Made by a program: the position numbers and the translations under genes. This document shows positions 63,529-64,000 of a stretch of DNA of 64,000 nucleotides, piece after piece. This DNA is from Platerodrilus igneus (taxonomy: Eukaryota; Arthropoda; Insecta; Coleoptera; Lycidae): contig JARFIW010000884.1 in assembly GCA_036346225.1 (NCBI GenBank), forward strand, positions 5,318,501 through 5,382,500. The letters are read 5' to 3'. Every line of letters starts with the position of its first letter. Position 1 is the first letter of the stretch. Below the pieces are notes generated by a model. It was not told the DNA's origin, ran no database searches, and worked only from the letters and a program-made list of their open reading frames with translations.

Positions 63529-64000
63529 ATTTAATTAATGATTAATGAACGACAATAAAAATTAATGTAAAAACAATGCGTAACTCGAATACGCTAAATT
63601 ACTAATTCATCTACGAAATTAAATTATTAATAGAAAAATGCACCTAACTACAGTGCTTGCCCCGACAAAGCTTTTATGGTTTCAAATAAATACCAATAAC
63701 CCCTTTGTTATACAAGTTGCATGAACCCGAATGGTTGCTCCAACTTGAAGTGACAAATAAGGTAAAGATTTACGATACAATAACCCTCATAAATAGTTTA
63801 CATAAAAGGATACCGACGACGACCCTAATCTTTGCCACAAAGGATAAGGAATGTATTGTAAAATCTACAGTAAATGTGTAAGCAAGATGTTCTTTTCTGT
63901 GTAACACGTTTAACCATAATAAAAACTACGACAATTTTATAAATTTAAGTATAAGGAGCTTAAAGGATATGAACTAATTATTTAATTAAAGATCCAGCGA
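63529..64000 (-). other. BEL leader region
   Basis: Non-coding sequence between gag ATG and the off-window 5' LTR. No match to the 3' LTR is seen, so the leader exceeds 470 nt or the LTR start has been lost. Confidence 0.5.

Larger units (their letters stand above)
57830..64000 (-). mobile_element. BEL/Pao LTR retrotransposon, second family, 5' end off-window
   Basis: On the minus strand, gag, knuckle, protease, RT, RNase H, integrase and C-terminal domain run from 63,528 to 58,357. Then come a GGTGGGCGGGA purine tract (58,245-58,234) and a 3' LTR starting TGTTCGGTC at 58,233. No copy of that LTR is visible between 63,529 and 64,000, so the 5' LTR lies beyond the window. Coding sequence differs clearly from the 34.6-41.0 kb element, so it is a separate family. 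It lies in the same sense as the PLEKHH1-like gene, upstream of its first visible exon. Confidence 0.88.

Overview
The window looks like nuclear DNA from an insect. It is AT-rich, has small exons with canonical GT-AG introns, and is crowded with arthropod-type transposable elements (BEL/Pao, Ty1/copia and Ty3/gypsy LTR elements, several LINEs, mariner/Tc1-like and hAT relics, a tRNA-derived SINE). The order cannot be settled from sequence alone; a beetle or a bug would both fit. There is no bacterial, phage or CRISPR content.

One host gene organises the window. On the minus strand, eleven exons between 54,755 and 2,934 splice in a single unbroken frame (3,234 nt, 1,077 codons plus stop). They encode the C-terminal part of a PLEKHH1/MAX-1-type cytoskeletal adaptor: acidic linker, PH1, PH2, MyTH4 and FERM. 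The 5' exons lie beyond the window. Eight small exons cluster at 51.4-54.8 kb. A 28.5-kb intron then splits the MyTH4 domain, and three more exons follow at 22.5-22.9, 14.2-15.2 and 2.9-3.4 kb.

Almost everything else is intronic transposon material. At 0-1.9 kb, beyond the gene's stop codon, is a dead gypsy pol. The 10.8-kb last intron holds a CCCH-finger scrap, a copia element with recognisable LTRs but a ruined interior, and a hAT scrap. The 14-22 kb region holds a SINE, a mariner relic and a 1.1-kb element with ~170-bp terminal inverted repeats. The 28.5-kb intron holds a 520-bp nested palindrome, an old BEL relic with diverged LTRs, a 192-bp in-frame tandem repeat, mariner-type fragments, a second palindrome, a young BEL/Pao element (34,576-40,981, LTRs almost identical, 5-bp target duplication) lying antisense to the gene, and several LINE fragments. 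At 55-56.5 kb is another LINE RT relic. From about 57.8 kb to the window end lies a second BEL/Pao element in the same sense as the gene; its 5' LTR is off-window.

I found no convincing new multi-gene system. The items most worth checking are the two palindromes carrying Penelope-like signatures, the in-frame tandem repeat, the contrast between near-identical LTRs and many single-base frame breaks in the young BEL element, the interleaved inverted repeats near 49.5-50 kb, and the long-TIR element at 20.4-21.5 kb.
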